NCBI GenBank assembly: GCA_022841525.1
Contig: JALHRI010000003.1
Location: 1-64,000, forward strand
Source: Alphaproteobacteria bacterium
GTDB taxonomy: Bacteria; Pseudomonadota; Alphaproteobacteria; Rickettsiales; UBA3002
Reading direction: 5' to 3'
DNA: 64,000 nt
This document shows, in pieces, positions 36,262 through 46,938 of this stretch. A program made the translations under genes and the position numbers. A model generated the notes under the pieces. That model saw only the letters and a program-made list of their open reading frames with translations, made no database searches and was not told the origin of the DNA. Within the stretch, counting starts at the first letter, position 1. Each line of letters begins with the position of its first letter.

Positions 36262-38937
36262 TTATATAAATTTCTTCTTCCACTGGTAGAGCGTTTCTAA
36301 CGCTTCTTTCGGGGTGAGCTCATCAATGTCCAGCGCATTTAATGCCTCAGCTAAAGGGTGAAGTTGAGGTTCAGGATCCGGGATTGTTTCCTTCTCAAAC
36401 GACAATAACGGTAAATCCCTTGTATTGTTATGTTCCTTGGCCGATATCTCAAGGCTGCCGAGGATTTGCTTGGCTTGAAGAATTACCTGCTTGGGCAAGC
36501 CCGCAAGCGCTGCGACCTGAATACCGTAAGAGCGATCCGCCGTACCGGGTAACATGCGGTGCATGAAAATCAGGTTGCCCTGATGCTCACGCGCGTCCGC
36601 GCGGTAGTTGGCAAGCGCGGCATATTCATTGGCAAGCGCTGTAAGCTCATGATAATGCGTAGCAAATAGCACCAGTGAACGCCGCTCGCTTAACAGATAG
36701 CGAATCACGGCGGAGGCAATCGCAATCCCGTCATAGGTTGCGGTGCCGCGCCCAATTTCATCGAGAATGACAAAACTATGCTCGGTTGCCTGATGCAAGA
36801 TGGCAGCGGTTTCCGTCATCTCCACCATAAAGGTGGACTTTCCCCGCGCCAGATCATCCGCTGCCCCTACTCGGCTAAAAATCTGATCGATCAGCGGAAT
36901 CGTCGCCTGTTTCGCCGGTACGTAACTGCCCATGTGGGCAAGCAGCACGATTAGGGCATTTTGCCGTAAAAACGTACTTTTTCCGCCCATATTAGGCCCG
37001 GTGATCAGCCAGCAGCGCATTTGCGCACTCAGCGCGCAGTCATTGGGCTGAAATTCCTGATGATCGCGCCTTAACGTCGCCTCTACCACCGGATGCCTAC
37101 CGCCATGAATGCGCAACTCACCCGATTCCACGATATGTGGCTTGCAATAGCCTTCGCGCGCGGCGAGTTCGGCGAGTGCGGCCGCCACATCGATCTGCGC
37201 CAGCGTCTGCGCTGTCGTGCGTAGTGCCTCGCTACAGGCGCACAACTGCTTACATAATTCCTCAAACAACAACAGCTCCATCTGGAGCGCCTGCTCCGCA
37301 GCCTCGTCAATTTTACGAGCAAGATCAGAGAGTTCCGGCGTAGTGTAGCGCAGGCTTCCCGCAAGCCCCTGGCGGCGGATAAAATCCGTCGGGATTTTGG
37401 ATTCATGAATCGAGGTGACCTCAACAAAATAGCCCAACATATTATTATGTTTGATTTTTAGAGAAGAAATACCGGTGCGGGCGCGTAAATTCTGCTCCAT
37501 CTCAATCATCACCCGCTTGGATTCATCGCGCAGCGTGCGAAACTGATCGAGATCGGGGCGGTAGCCGGCGGCTATAAATCCGCCATCGCGCGTAAGAAGC
37601 GGCACATCTTCCTTCAACGCCTCGCTAAGCGTTTGTAGTAGACTGGTATGACCAGCCAGCCCATCCAGCCAACCATCAAGGATGGATTTTTCTTCTAAAC
37701 CGACGCTTGAAGATTTCTTATATAAACACTCATTTATATAATTATTTACTGATAAGCCTTGCCGAATGGCCAGCAAGTCGCGCGGGCCGCCGCGCGCCAA
37801 ACGTAACCGCGTGAGCGCCCGCTCAAGATCCGGAAGCTGCGCCAGCATGTCGCGGAGTTTTTGGCGAAGTTGGCCATCAGCAAGCAATAAGGTGACCTGA
37901 GCCTGCCACGCAAGCAACGTGGGTAAATGACGCGACGGCGCTTGCAAACGAGCCAGCAGCGCGCGCCCTCCGGCAGCGCTTTTGGTTTCATCGATCGCCC
38001 AGAGAAAACTGCCTTTTTTCTCAGCAAACTGGGTTTGGGTAAGCTCCAGGCTGCGGCGCGTTGTCGCGTCCAAACGCAGCACATCGCTACTGAGCGAGGG
38101 TTTGGGAATCATCAATTCAGTACGGGCGCTAAGTTGCGTAATCTCCAGATAATGCAGCACCGCGCCAATCGCGCTGAATGAGAGTTCATCATACTCCGGC
38201 AGGCCTTCTGCACTCGCCAGGCTCCAATGACGCATCGCACGGGTCTTGCCGCTCTTTGCATCAAAGGCGTGTGGGCTAAGCCAACTGGGAGCAAGTGTGG
38301 TGAATCCTTTAAGCCAGCCGCTCGCGCCCTCTTCTTCGGCCAGTAAAATTTCTTTCGGCTCAATGCGTGCAATCAGGCCTGCTAGCTCAGACTCCTGGCA
38401 ATGTTCAATGAAAAATGCTCCGGTGCTCATCTCTGCCCAGGCGCAGGCAAGCCTCGTTTTTTCGCCCCGCGCCAGCGCCAGCATGAAGCTTGGGGACTTT
38501 GCATCCAGCAAGCCTTCTTCCGTGATGGTGCTGGGCGTTACCAGCCGTATCACATCGCGCCTGAGAACAGCTTTATAGCCACGTTTTTTAGCTTCCTCCG
38601 GCGTTTCCAGCTGATCACAGATCGCCACATGATGCCCCGATGTGATGAGTTTTTGTAAATACTGATCCGCCGCGTGTACTGGCACACCGCACATTGGAAT
38701 ATCTGCCCCGTCATGTTTGCCGCGTTTGGTCAACGCGATATCCAGCACCTCGGCAGCAATCGCCGCATCGTCAAAAAACAGCTCGTAAAAGTCACCCATG
38801 CGGTAAAATAAAAGCGCCGAAGGATAACGCGATTTTACCTCGAAATATTGCTGCATTGCGGGCGTGATTTTTGGTGCATCGCAGCGTGAGTTTGTGCTTT
38901 CGTTTTGAAAATCGCTGACTATGGTATGTGCCTTCAA
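36262..38937 (-). CDS. mutS: DNA mismatch repair protein MutS
   Basis: FYRMGDFYELFFDDA, TGPNMGGKSTFLRQNALIVLLAHMGSYVPA, DEIGRGTATYDGIAIA, FATHYHELT. Confidence 0.98.
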   Translation of the reverse strand: MKAHTIVSDFQNESTNSRCDAPKITPAMQQYFEVKSRYPSALLFYRMGDFYELFFDDAAIAAEVLDIALTKRGKHDGADIPMCGVPVHAADQYLQKLITSGHHVAICDQLETPEEAKKRGYKAVLRRDVIRLVTPSTITEEGLLDAKSPSFMLALARGEKTRLACAWAEMSTGAFFIEHCQESELAGLIARIEPKEILLAEEEGASGWLKGFTTLAPSWLSPHAFDAKSGKTRAMRHWSLASAEGLPEYDELSFSAIGAVLHYLEITQLSARTELMIPKPSLSSDVLRLDATTRRSLELTQTQFAEKKGSFLWAIDETKSAAGGRALLARLQAPSRHLPTLLAWQAQVTLLLADGQLRQKLRDMLAQLPDLERALTRLRLARGGPRDLLAIRQGLSVNNYINECLYKKSSSVGLEEKSILDGWLDGLAGHTSLLQTLSEALKEDVPLLTRDGGFIAAGYRPDLDQFRTLRDESKRVMIEMEQNLRARTGISSLKIKHNNMLGYFVEVTSIHESKIPTDFIRRQGLAGSLRYTTPELSDLARKIDEAAEQALQMELLLFEELCKQLCACSEALRTTAQTLAQIDVAAALAELAAREGYCKPHIVESGELRIHGGRHPVVEATLRRDHQEFQPNDCALSAQMRCWLITGPNMGGKSTFLRQNALIVLLAHMGSYVPAKQATIPLIDQIFSRVGAADDLARGKSTFMVEMTETAAILHQATEHSFVILDEIGRGTATYDGIAIASAVIRYLLSERRSLVLFATHYHELTALANEYAALANYRADAREHQGNLIFMHRMLPGTADRSYGIQVAALAGLPKQVILQAKQILGSLEISAKEHNNTRDLPLLSFEKETIPDPEPQLHPLAEALNALDIDELTPKEALETLYQWKKKFI

Positions 38938-38980
38938 ATTGTGCGCCTAGTAGTGAAATAATGCGTAGAAATACGCTCAA

Positions 38981-41347
38981 GTGATTACCAGAAAAGGACA
39001 TGGCATGACTAGTGAAAATATGAAAATTACCGATGAAGAAGCCCTCGCCTACCACTCAAGCGGAAGCCCGGGCAAAATCTCGATCATGCCTACCAAGCCA
39101 CTCATTACCCAGCGCGATTTAGCGCTCGGCTATTCCCCGGGTGTTGCCGTGCCCTGCATCAAAATTCATGAGGATAAAAACGCTGCTTACGACTACACAT
39201 CGAAAGGTAACTTGGTGGCGGTGATTTCTAACGGTACCGCGGTGCTGGGGCTTGGAAATCTTGGGGCGCTGGCCTCTAAGCCGGTGATGGAGGGTAAGTC
39301 GATTCTGTTCAAACGCTTTGCGGATATTGACTCGATTGATATTGAGGTAGATAGCACAGACGTTGAAAAAATCATTGAATCCATCCGCGCAATTTCGCCC
39401 ACGTTTGGCGGCATTAATTTAGAAGATATTGGCGCGCCGGACTGCTTCATTATTGAAGATAAACTCAAAGAACTGTGCGATATTCCGGTATTCCACGACG
39501 ATCAACACGGCACCGCCATTATTACGGCTGCAGGCCTGATTAACGCCGCACACGTGACTGGCCGCGAGTTCAAGGATATGGTGGTCGTGGTCAACGGTGC
39601 AGGATCGGCTGGAATCGCCTGCCTTGAGCTGATTAAACGCATGGGTGTGCGCGATGATAACGCGTTTTTGTGCGACCGCAGCGGAATTATTTACGAAGGC
39701 CGCACCGAGTCGATGAATCAGTGGAAATCTGCGCATGCGGTAAAAACCAAAAAACGCACCCTCACCGAAGCGATGCAGGGCGCGGATGTGTTTTTGGGGC
39801 TTTCCTCTGCCGGCGCGATCACGAAAGACATGGTCAAATCCATGGCCAAAAACCCGATCATTTTTGCAATGGCTAATCCGGTTCCGGAAATTTTGCCCGA
39901 AGAAGTACGCGAAGTGCGCGACGATGCCATTATTGCCACCGGCCGCTCGGACTATGCCAATCAGGTCAATAACGTGATGGGTTTTCCCTATATTTTCCGT
40001 GGCGCACTCGATTGCCGCGCCAGCACCATTAACGATGAAATGAAGATCGCCGCCGCTGAAGCCATCGCGCAGCTGGCGCGTGAAGACGTGCCCGAAGAAG
40101 TACTAGCTGCCTATTCCGGCAAGCAGATGACCTACGGCAAAGAATACATCATTCCCACCCCGTTTGACCCACGCTTAATTACCACCGTACCAGTCGCCGT
40201 GGCGGAAGCAGCGATGCAAACCGGTGTCGCACGCAAACCAATTAGCGATTTTGGCGCTTATCGCCGCCAACTTTCGGCGCGTCTTGATCCGGCATCCAAC
40301 AGCATGGCGCAGATTTTTGACGTGGTGCGCCAGAATCCGCAGCGCGTGATTTTCGCTGAAGGCGAGGAAGAAAAAATCATCCGCGCGGCTGTGCATTGGC
40401 GCGATAATGGCTACGGCAACCCCATTTTAGTGGGACGCCCTGAGCGCATCCGGGATACGATTCACCGCATGGGCATTAAAAATGCGGATGATCTGGAAAT
40501 CAGCAATGCGGCCAATACCAAGCATCTTGGGCAATATGTCGATATGCTGTATGCCAAGCTTCAGCGCAAAGGCTTTCTGCTACGCGATGTCGAGCGGATG
40601 GTGAAAAATGATCGTAATATTTTTGCCTCTTGCATGCTGGCCTGCGGCCACGGCGATGCGATGGTCACCGGCCTCACCCGCAATTATTACCGCGCGCTGG
40701 AAAACATTGGCCGGGTGATTGATCCCAAGCCCGGATCGCTGGTGTTTGGCATCTCGATGGTGGTGACCAAGAACCGTACATTGTTCATTTCCGACACCGC
40801 CATTCAGGAGCTACCAAGCTCGGAAGAGCTCGCCGAAATTGCGATTCATACCGCGCGCAAAGTGCGTCAGCTGGGTCATGAACCGCGTGTGGCGCTGCTT
40901 TCTTATTCCAATTTTGGCAACCCCATGCGCGAAAAATCTAAACGCATCCGCGACGCAGTGGCGATTATGGATGCGCGTACTGACCTCGATTTCGAGTATG
41001 ACGGAGAGATGTCGGCCGATGTGGCGCTCGACCGCGAGCTGATGGCGAACTATCCCTTCTGCCGCTTGAAATCTCCGGCCAACGTGCTGGTAATGCCAGC
41101 GCTGCATTCGGCGCATATCACGGCGAATTTGCTCTCGGAACTTGAAGCAGGCTCGGTGATTGGACCGGTGCTGGTGGGCGCAAGTAAGCCAGTGCAGATT
41201 ACGAATATGAACGCCACCGTGTCGGATATCATCAACCTTGCTGCGATTGCGAGTGTGGAGGCGATTGATGAAAAACAACCCGCCTCGGGTCGTAAAAAAT
41301 CCGGCAAAAAAGAGGCCGAAAAAGTGGTGAAGATGGCGAAGAAATAA
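38981..41347 (+). CDS. maeB: NADP-dependent malic enzyme (malic enzyme-phosphotransacetylase fusion)
   Basis: LALGYSPGVAVPC, FHDDQHGTAII, GAGSAGIACLEL, plus C-terminal PTA-like domain. Start 38981 (GTG) or ATG 39005. Confidence 0.96.
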   Translation: MITRKGHGMTSENMKITDEEALAYHSSGSPGKISIMPTKPLITQRDLALGYSPGVAVPCIKIHEDKNAAYDYTSKGNLVAVISNGTAVLGLGNLGALASKPVMEGKSILFKRFADIDSIDIEVDSTDVEKIIESIRAISPTFGGINLEDIGAPDCFIIEDKLKELCDIPVFHDDQHGTAIITAAGLINAAHVTGREFKDMVVVVNGAGSAGIACLELIKRMGVRDDNAFLCDRSGIIYEGRTESMNQWKSAHAVKTKKRTLTEAMQGADVFLGLSSAGAITKDMVKSMAKNPIIFAMANPVPEILPEEVREVRDDAIIATGRSDYANQVNNVMGFPYIFRGALDCRASTINDEMKIAAAEAIAQLAREDVPEEVLAAYSGKQMTYGKEYIIPTPFDPRLITTVPVAVAEAAMQTGVARKPISDFGAYRRQLSARLDPASNSMAQIFDVVRQNPQRVIFAEGEEEKIIRAAVHWRDNGYGNPILVGRPERIRDTIHRMGIKNADDLEISNAANTKHLGQYVDMLYAKLQRKGFLLRDVERMVKNDRNIFASCMLACGHGDAMVTGLTRNYYRALENIGRVIDPKPGSLVFGISMVVTKNRTLFISDTAIQELPSSEELAEIAIHTARKVRQLGHEPRVALLSYSNFGNPMREKSKRIRDAVAIMDARTDLDFEYDGEMSADVALDRELMANYPFCRLKSPANVLVMPALHSAHITANLLSELEAGSVIGPVLVGASKPVQITNMNATVSDIINLAAIASVEAIDEKQPASGRKKSGKKEAEKVVKMAKK

Positions 41348-41356
41348 CGGCCATTC

Positions 41357-41722
41357 TCACAGCTGAAATTTTTTCATCACACTTAAGAGCTTTTCTGGCT
41401 GAAAGGGCTTACTCATCCAGCCGGTAGCGCCGGCGTCCTTGCTTTTCTGCATGGCTTCTTCGTTGTTTTCAGTGGTCAGCATAATGAGCGGTGTTGCTAA
41501 AAAAGCCGGTTTTTGACGTAGCGCACGGGTAAATTCATACCCGTTCATACGCGGCATGTTAATATCGCAAACAATCAGATCGGGGGTATGCTGCTCGAGC
41601 TGACGCAAGGCTGCCTCGCCGTCTTCTGCTTCCAGGCAACGATACATACCCGTGCTTTCAAGGGTAAATTTTACCATTTGCCGCATGACTGCAGAATCAT
41701 CAATTGTCAGTACCAGCTTCAT
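41357..41722 (-). CDS. CheY-like response regulator
   Basis: Single REC domain: LTIDDSAVMRQMVKFTLES, DLIVCDINMPRMNGYEFTRAL, ATGWMSKPFQPEKL. Confidence 0.95.
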   Translation of the reverse strand: MKLVLTIDDSAVMRQMVKFTLESTGMYRCLEAEDGEAALRQLEQHTPDLIVCDINMPRMNGYEFTRALRQKPAFLATPLIMLTTENNEEAMQKSKDAGATGWMSKPFQPEKLLSVMKKFQL

Positions 41723-41731
41723 ACGCTCCTC

Positions 41732-44101
41732 CTAAGCCGCACGCGAATGGATAAAGTGCTCCACATCGCCTAGCGCCTGTTCAATGCTGGCTAATTCCTC
41801 TTCCCAGCATGGTTCTTCATTCATCGACACTTTTTCTTCCGTCACTTTGCAATTATGAAAGAGTGCACGCGCGCCCAGATTGCCCGATGCCCCTTTGAGC
41901 AGATGCGCCGCCTTGCGCCAGCTTTCACGGTTATGAGTCTGCGCGCTTTCGCGAAGTTGCTGCAGCGTCGTCTGTGCATTGCTGAGGAAAATTTCAAACA
42001 AGGCTTTTTCTTCCTCTGCATCGCCATCGGTAAACAGGCTTAAATGCGCGAGATCTATTGGCGCATCGCTTTCGCATAATGCTAGTGTCGCTGGCGAGGA
42101 CGCTGCCACTTCCTCCTGTTGCAGATGCCAGCATTGCAGTATGGCGTGCTCTACGCGCGCCCGATCAATTGGCTTACTTACATAGGCATCCATCCCTGCG
42201 TCCATACAACGATCCTGATCGCCGATCATCGCATTGGCTGTCATCGCGATAATGGGTGCAGAAGGGCGCTGTTGCTGTATTTCGAGTGTGCGAATGGATC
42301 GAGTGGCATCGTAGCCATCAAGAATGGGCATCTGACAATCCATAAAGATCAGATCAAACGACGCGTTCTGCACCAGTTCAACCGCCTGCTGACCATGTTC
42401 TGCGACTTCGATATGCTCAAAGCCCATTTTCTTCAGTAGTTTTTTCAGCAGCAAACTATTGACCGGATGATCCTCTACAATCAGCACGCGTGCTTGTGCA
42501 GCACGTTCGGCAGGCAGTAATGGGCTTGCATCGTGCGGGATGGATTGTAGCGCCTGTGCTTTGGTGAGCGGCAGTATCACATAAAAATGCGTACCATGCC
42601 CTGCTCTACTTTCCACACCAATGACCCCCTGCATGAGCGCCACCAGCTGCTTGCAAATCGCCAAACCAAGACCCGTGCCACCGAATTTACGTGTATTGGA
42701 ACTATCGGCTTGTGAGAATTTATCAAACAGATGTGGCAAGTACTCTGCGGCAATGCCAATGCCCGTATCGCGCACATGAAACGCAAGTTCTGGTTGCCCA
42801 TTTTCGATCGAGAATACCTCTTCCACCAATAGCTCTACGCTGCCGGAAGGGGTAAATTTAATGGCATTTCCAATCAAATTCACCAGCACTTGCTGCAAAC
42901 GATAACTATCTCCCCAATACACATCGTGCAGATCATCTGGCACTTGCAGCCTTAGATCCAGCTGTTTGCGCTGCGCGATGGGTGAGAGCAAATCGGTGAT
43001 GTGCTGCAGCATTTGCCGCAGCGAAAAATGACGCGATTCAAGCGCCATCTCGCCCGCTTCAATTTTTGAGAAATCAAGAATATCGTTCAAGATCGTCAGT
43101 AGCGACGATGCTGAGCCATTCAGTGCATCCAGAAATTCGCGGTGCTCGCCTTGCAAAGGCGCATCGCGCAGTAAATCGGCAAGCCCTAAAATACCGTTCA
43201 TTGGTGTGCGCAGCTCATGGCTCATATTAGCCAAAAACTCTGATTTCGCACGACTGGCACGCTCGGCCGCATCGCGCGCGATGCGCAGTGCATCCAAGGC
43301 TTCTTTTTCCTGTGAGACATCGCGCGCCGCAATCACCATCGTTTTCTGATCGCCAAAGCGTAACGTGCTACAGGTAATACGCGCATAAAAATGCTCGCCA
43401 CTGAGGTGTTTTGCGGGCAGTTCATGGGTAGATAGACGCCCCATATCATGCACGGCAAACATTTTTGCCGTGATAATGGCCTCTAGCTCTTGCGCATAAT
43501 CGGCTGCGAAAAGCTCGGTAAGTAGTTTGCCTTCCGCCTCACTGGATTCAATCCCAAACAGGCGCTCAGCCACCGAACTCATCCCCAAAATACGGCCATC
43601 TTCGCTCAGTGTGATCACGCCATCCGCGATGCTATTTAAAATGGCGCGCTGGCGCGTTTCGCTTTGCAGAAACGCCATACTTTGCTGCTCGGTCGCGTGC
43701 TGCATGGTTTTCGCATCACTGATATCGCGTGCGGTGAGCACCAGAAAATGCGGCACCCCATCAATATCACTGACGGTGGTACAGGTAATATCCACCCAGC
43801 GCGCCTGACCTGCTTTGGTTCGCACTTCTGTTTCGGTATGCAAACGCTGAGAATGCTGCAGCGCATATTGCAGGCGCGGCAATAAATCTTCGGCCATCAC
43901 TTCTTCAAATAATAAGCGCAGGCTAGCGCCCATCACCTCTTCGCCTCGGTAGCCCATCAAGGCACTAAAGGCATCGTTGACAAACATAATCGTGGGAAAT
44001 TCACCATTTGCAAGGCGCGCGCTTTCCGGAGCCTGCGTGATAATCACCGCATCGCTGGTGTAGCGCGTAATGTTGCTGAGCAATTCTGAAAGTTTCATCA
44101 C
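41732..44101 (-). CDS. hybrid sensor histidine kinase (PAS-PAS-HisKA-HATPase-REC-Hpt)
   Basis: SEFLANMSHELRTPMNGILGLADLL, NLIGNAIKFTPSG, FGGTGLGLAICKQLV, REC (DLIFMDCQMPILDGYDATRSI) and Hpt (WRKAAHLLKGASGNLGA). Confidence 0.95.
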   Translation of the reverse strand: MMKLSELLSNITRYTSDAVIITQAPESARLANGEFPTIMFVNDAFSALMGYRGEEVMGASLRLLFEEVMAEDLLPRLQYALQHSQRLHTETEVRTKAGQARWVDITCTTVSDIDGVPHFLVLTARDISDAKTMQHATEQQSMAFLQSETRQRAILNSIADGVITLSEDGRILGMSSVAERLFGIESSEAEGKLLTELFAADYAQELEAIITAKMFAVHDMGRLSTHELPAKHLSGEHFYARITCSTLRFGDQKTMVIAARDVSQEKEALDALRIARDAAERASRAKSEFLANMSHELRTPMNGILGLADLLRDAPLQGEHREFLDALNGSASSLLTILNDILDFSKIEAGEMALESRHFSLRQMLQHITDLLSPIAQRKQLDLRLQVPDDLHDVYWGDSYRLQQVLVNLIGNAIKFTPSGSVELLVEEVFSIENGQPELAFHVRDTGIGIAAEYLPHLFDKFSQADSSNTRKFGGTGLGLAICKQLVALMQGVIGVESRAGHGTHFYVILPLTKAQALQSIPHDASPLLPAERAAQARVLIVEDHPVNSLLLKKLLKKMGFEHIEVAEHGQQAVELVQNASFDLIFMDCQMPILDGYDATRSIRTLEIQQQRPSAPIIAMTANAMIGDQDRCMDAGMDAYVSKPIDRARVEHAILQCWHLQQEEVAASSPATLALCESDAPIDLAHLSLFTDGDAEEEKALFEIFLSNAQTTLQQLRESAQTHNRESWRKAAHLLKGASGNLGARALFHNCKVTEEKVSMNEEPCWEEELASIEQALGDVEHFIHSRAA

Positions 44102-44107
44102 AGACTC

Positions 44108-45049
44108 CTACGAGGATAATGTCTGACTTAAGGAAAGCGGACTGGCTTTCTTTCTCGCCATTTGAAAATAATGTGTAATTTTCTCACGTGAGAAAGGCTT
44201 GCCAACAAACCCTTTGGCTCCCTCTTCCAGCGAGGCAAGCACGTTATCTTTCTGACTATTGCCAGAGAGCATGACGATGAAACTATCCGCATCACGCCGA
44301 ATGATTTCTTTCAGCAAATCACGCCCATCCGCATCAGGCAGGTTGATATCGAGAAACACCAGATCCGGTGCTGTGCGCGTGTATGCAACCACACCCAAAT
44401 AGCCGCTGGTTGCTTCGACGATATCCGCACTTGCGCGTAGTACATTTCCCACCAGACGCGCTGTGAAACTGTCATCTTCAATGATCAGTACGCACGGCTT
44501 GCTGCGAACTGCGCGCTGACTTGATGCCCGTTGGAAAGCTGACGCATTCCACAACGGCGCCACCGATAGATTTTCCTGATTTTCCTTAGCTGCGGTATGA
44601 GCCACCTCTTCTCGAAGTGTTCGCTCATAATCCGCCAACCATCGATCCGCAAGTAATACGGCGCGGCCAAAAGCGAGAGCTAAATCATAATAGGTACAAT
44701 AGCCCTGCTCATGCTGCACCACACCTTCCTCTACATGATTCAGATTCGGCATCACGTCATGCAGACGCGAGCTAATCGCATCAAATAGTGGTGTTACCGG
44801 CCCATCGAGCAGGATGACGATTTGGCCGTTTATCAATATATATACGCTGCAGTCGATGGTGCTTAGCACCTCGCGTAGCACCACGCTGAGGACTTTCTGA
44901 CTACCAAGCCCCTTTGCATCTGTGATGCCATCCACATGGGTGTTGAGCTGCAACATGCGCCACCTACTGGGGCTGGACGCCAGCGATTGCAGCTTGTGAA
45001 AGAGATAACGTTCCGCTTCAAGATTAAACCATTTCATGATACGCCTCAT
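44108..45049 (-). CDS. response regulator with uncharacterised N-terminal domain
   Basis: C-terminal REC (VLIIEDDSFTARLVGNVLR, DLVFLDINLPDADGRDLLKEI, GFVGKPFSREKI); about 160-aa N-terminal region without recognised family. Confidence 0.9.
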   Translation of the reverse strand: MRRIMKWFNLEAERYLFHKLQSLASSPSRWRMLQLNTHVDGITDAKGLGSQKVLSVVLREVLSTIDCSVYILINGQIVILLDGPVTPLFDAISSRLHDVMPNLNHVEEGVVQHEQGYCTYYDLALAFGRAVLLADRWLADYERTLREEVAHTAAKENQENLSVAPLWNASAFQRASSQRAVRSKPCVLIIEDDSFTARLVGNVLRASADIVEATSGYLGVVAYTRTAPDLVFLDINLPDADGRDLLKEIIRRDADSFIVMLSGNSQKDNVLASLEEGAKGFVGKPFSREKITHYFQMARKKASPLSLSQTLSS

Positions 45050-45198
45050 ACATCATGAGGTTATCATCGCACGCGCTATGCCAAGCCGTGGCCAAAATAC
45101 AAAATGATATTAAACAAAATGTTACACAGCGCGGGCGCCGTGCGCATGTTTCTTATTTTAAGAACTGCTCTCGTTTTGAGAATCAAGCACGCGAGCGC

Positions 45199-46782
45199 TT
45201 AGCCTACCAGCGCCTCGTAGGCGGGCAGCGTTAAAAACTCCACAAATTCGTTTTGCACTACCAATTTCAGCACCATATCGCGGGCTTTTCCGTAAGGTAA
45301 ATGACCGCTGAGCTTGGCGAGTTCTTCCTCAGCAAACTGCGTGACCAGCTGGGCGGTAATGGCTCTGCCATCGGCTAATGTTGCACCGTGATGTACCCAT
45401 TGCCACAACTGTGAACGCGCGATTTCCGCCGTCGCCGCATCTTCCATGAGGTTAAACAACGGCACGCAGCCATTGCCCGTCAACCAGTTCGCCATATATT
45501 GAATGCTGACGCTGATATTGTTGCGCAACCCGGCTTCGGTCACGTCCCCTTTGGGTAAATGCACGAGATCGGCGGCACTCACGCGCACTTCCTCGCGCAG
45601 CACCTGACGCTGATTTGGCGTAGGCATGAGGCGGTTGAACACTTCCATCGCGACAGGAATCAATCCCGGATGCGCCACCCACGTGCCATCATGACCCCAG
45701 CTGGCCTCGCGCTCCTTATCGGCGCGCACCGCAGCGAAGGCTTTTTCGTTCGCGGCTTCATCGTTCTTTACAGGAATAAACGCGCTCATGCCGCCCATCG
45801 CAAACGCCCCGCGACGGTGGCAGGTTTGAATCAGAAGCTCAGAATACGCTTTCAAAAATGGCGTCGTCATCGTCACTGCAGTACGATCCGGCAGCAGGAA
45901 ATTCGCGTGCGCATGAAATTTTTTAATGGTGGAGAAAATATAATCCCACCGTCCGCAGTTCAGACCCACCGCATAGTCGCGCAGCGCGTGCAGAATTTCG
46001 TGCATTTCAAACGTCGCGGTGATGACCTCAATGAGCACCGTCGCGCGGATGGTGCTTTTCGGCACGCCCAAATAGTCTTCCGAAAAGGCAAAAATATCGG
46101 CCCAAAGCTTCGCTTCTTCGTGATTTTCCAGCTTCGGTAAATAAAAATACGCGCCCGTACCGCGGGTGATGCGTTCCTTGGCGTTATGGAAAAAATACAG
46201 TCCAAAATCGAGCAGTGCACCCGCAATCGGCGTGCCACCCAAGGTGATATGACGCTCTGGCAAATGCCAGCCGCGCGGCCGCACAATCAGGGTGGCGAGG
46301 CATTCTTTGTTCAGTGCGTAGTTTTTACCTTCTTCGCTGGTGAAGGCGAGCTTGCCGCGCACCGCATCGTAGAGGGCTTTTTGCCCTTCCATCACCTTGG
46401 TGAAGGTGGGAGACAGCGAATCCTCCAGATCCGCCATAAAGACTTTCGCGCCGGAATTCAGCGCGTTGATAATCATTTTCGGCTCGGCAGGACCGGTAAT
46501 TTCCACACGGCGATCGAGTAAGTCGCCAGGAATTTCTGCCACTTTCCAGTCCCCCTCGCGGATGGCTTTGGTGTCGGCCAGAAAATCAAGCCCAGCGCCA
46601 GCATCCAGCGATTTTTGACGCACGGCGCGCTTGGCAAGCAGGGCATCGCGCGTCGGCTGAAATTTTTCGACCAGCGTTTGCACAAAACTCATCGCCTCTT
46701 CGCTGAGTAAAAACGCACACGGCGCTGGAATATCGGCATGCAGTGCAAGCTGAGTGGCGGCGGCTTTGGCAGTGGCGGTCAT
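45199..46782 (-). CDS. malate synthase A
   Basis: LIVRPRGWHLPERHI, PKLENHEEAKLWADIF, RATVLIEVITATFEMHEILHALRDYAVGLNCGRWDYIFS, GTWVAHPGLIPVAMEVF. Start MTATAKA; the track start at 46815 is upstream. Confidence 0.96.
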   Translation of the reverse strand: MTATAKAAATQLALHADIPAPCAFLLSEEAMSFVQTLVEKFQPTRDALLAKRAVRQKSLDAGAGLDFLADTKAIREGDWKVAEIPGDLLDRRVEITGPAEPKMIINALNSGAKVFMADLEDSLSPTFTKVMEGQKALYDAVRGKLAFTSEEGKNYALNKECLATLIVRPRGWHLPERHITLGGTPIAGALLDFGLYFFHNAKERITRGTGAYFYLPKLENHEEAKLWADIFAFSEDYLGVPKSTIRATVLIEVITATFEMHEILHALRDYAVGLNCGRWDYIFSTIKKFHAHANFLLPDRTAVTMTTPFLKAYSELLIQTCHRRGAFAMGGMSAFIPVKNDEAANEKAFAAVRADKEREASWGHDGTWVAHPGLIPVAMEVFNRLMPTPNQRQVLREEVRVSAADLVHLPKGDVTEAGLRNNISVSIQYMANWLTGNGCVPLFNLMEDAATAEIARSQLWQWVHHGATLADGRAITAQLVTQFAEEELAKLSGHLPYGKARDMVLKLVVQNEFVEFLTLPAYEALVG

Positions 46783-46938
46783 GGGAAACTCCGATGATGA
46801 AAATGATCTGAGCACCCGGTTATCTGATTATCCGTATTTTGTCACGGTGCTTTAAGAGAAAAATGGCTCCCCATTATTGACTGTGTAAGAACTACGCCTA
46901 AGTTAAGACAAGGGGTTATTCAATTTGTTCCGCGTGCG

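Noticed and set aside
45199-46782. Malate synthase without isocitrate lyase as an incomplete glyoxylate shunt
   Set aside because: The window is only 64 kb; isocitrate lyase may be encoded elsewhere, so no conclusion is possible.
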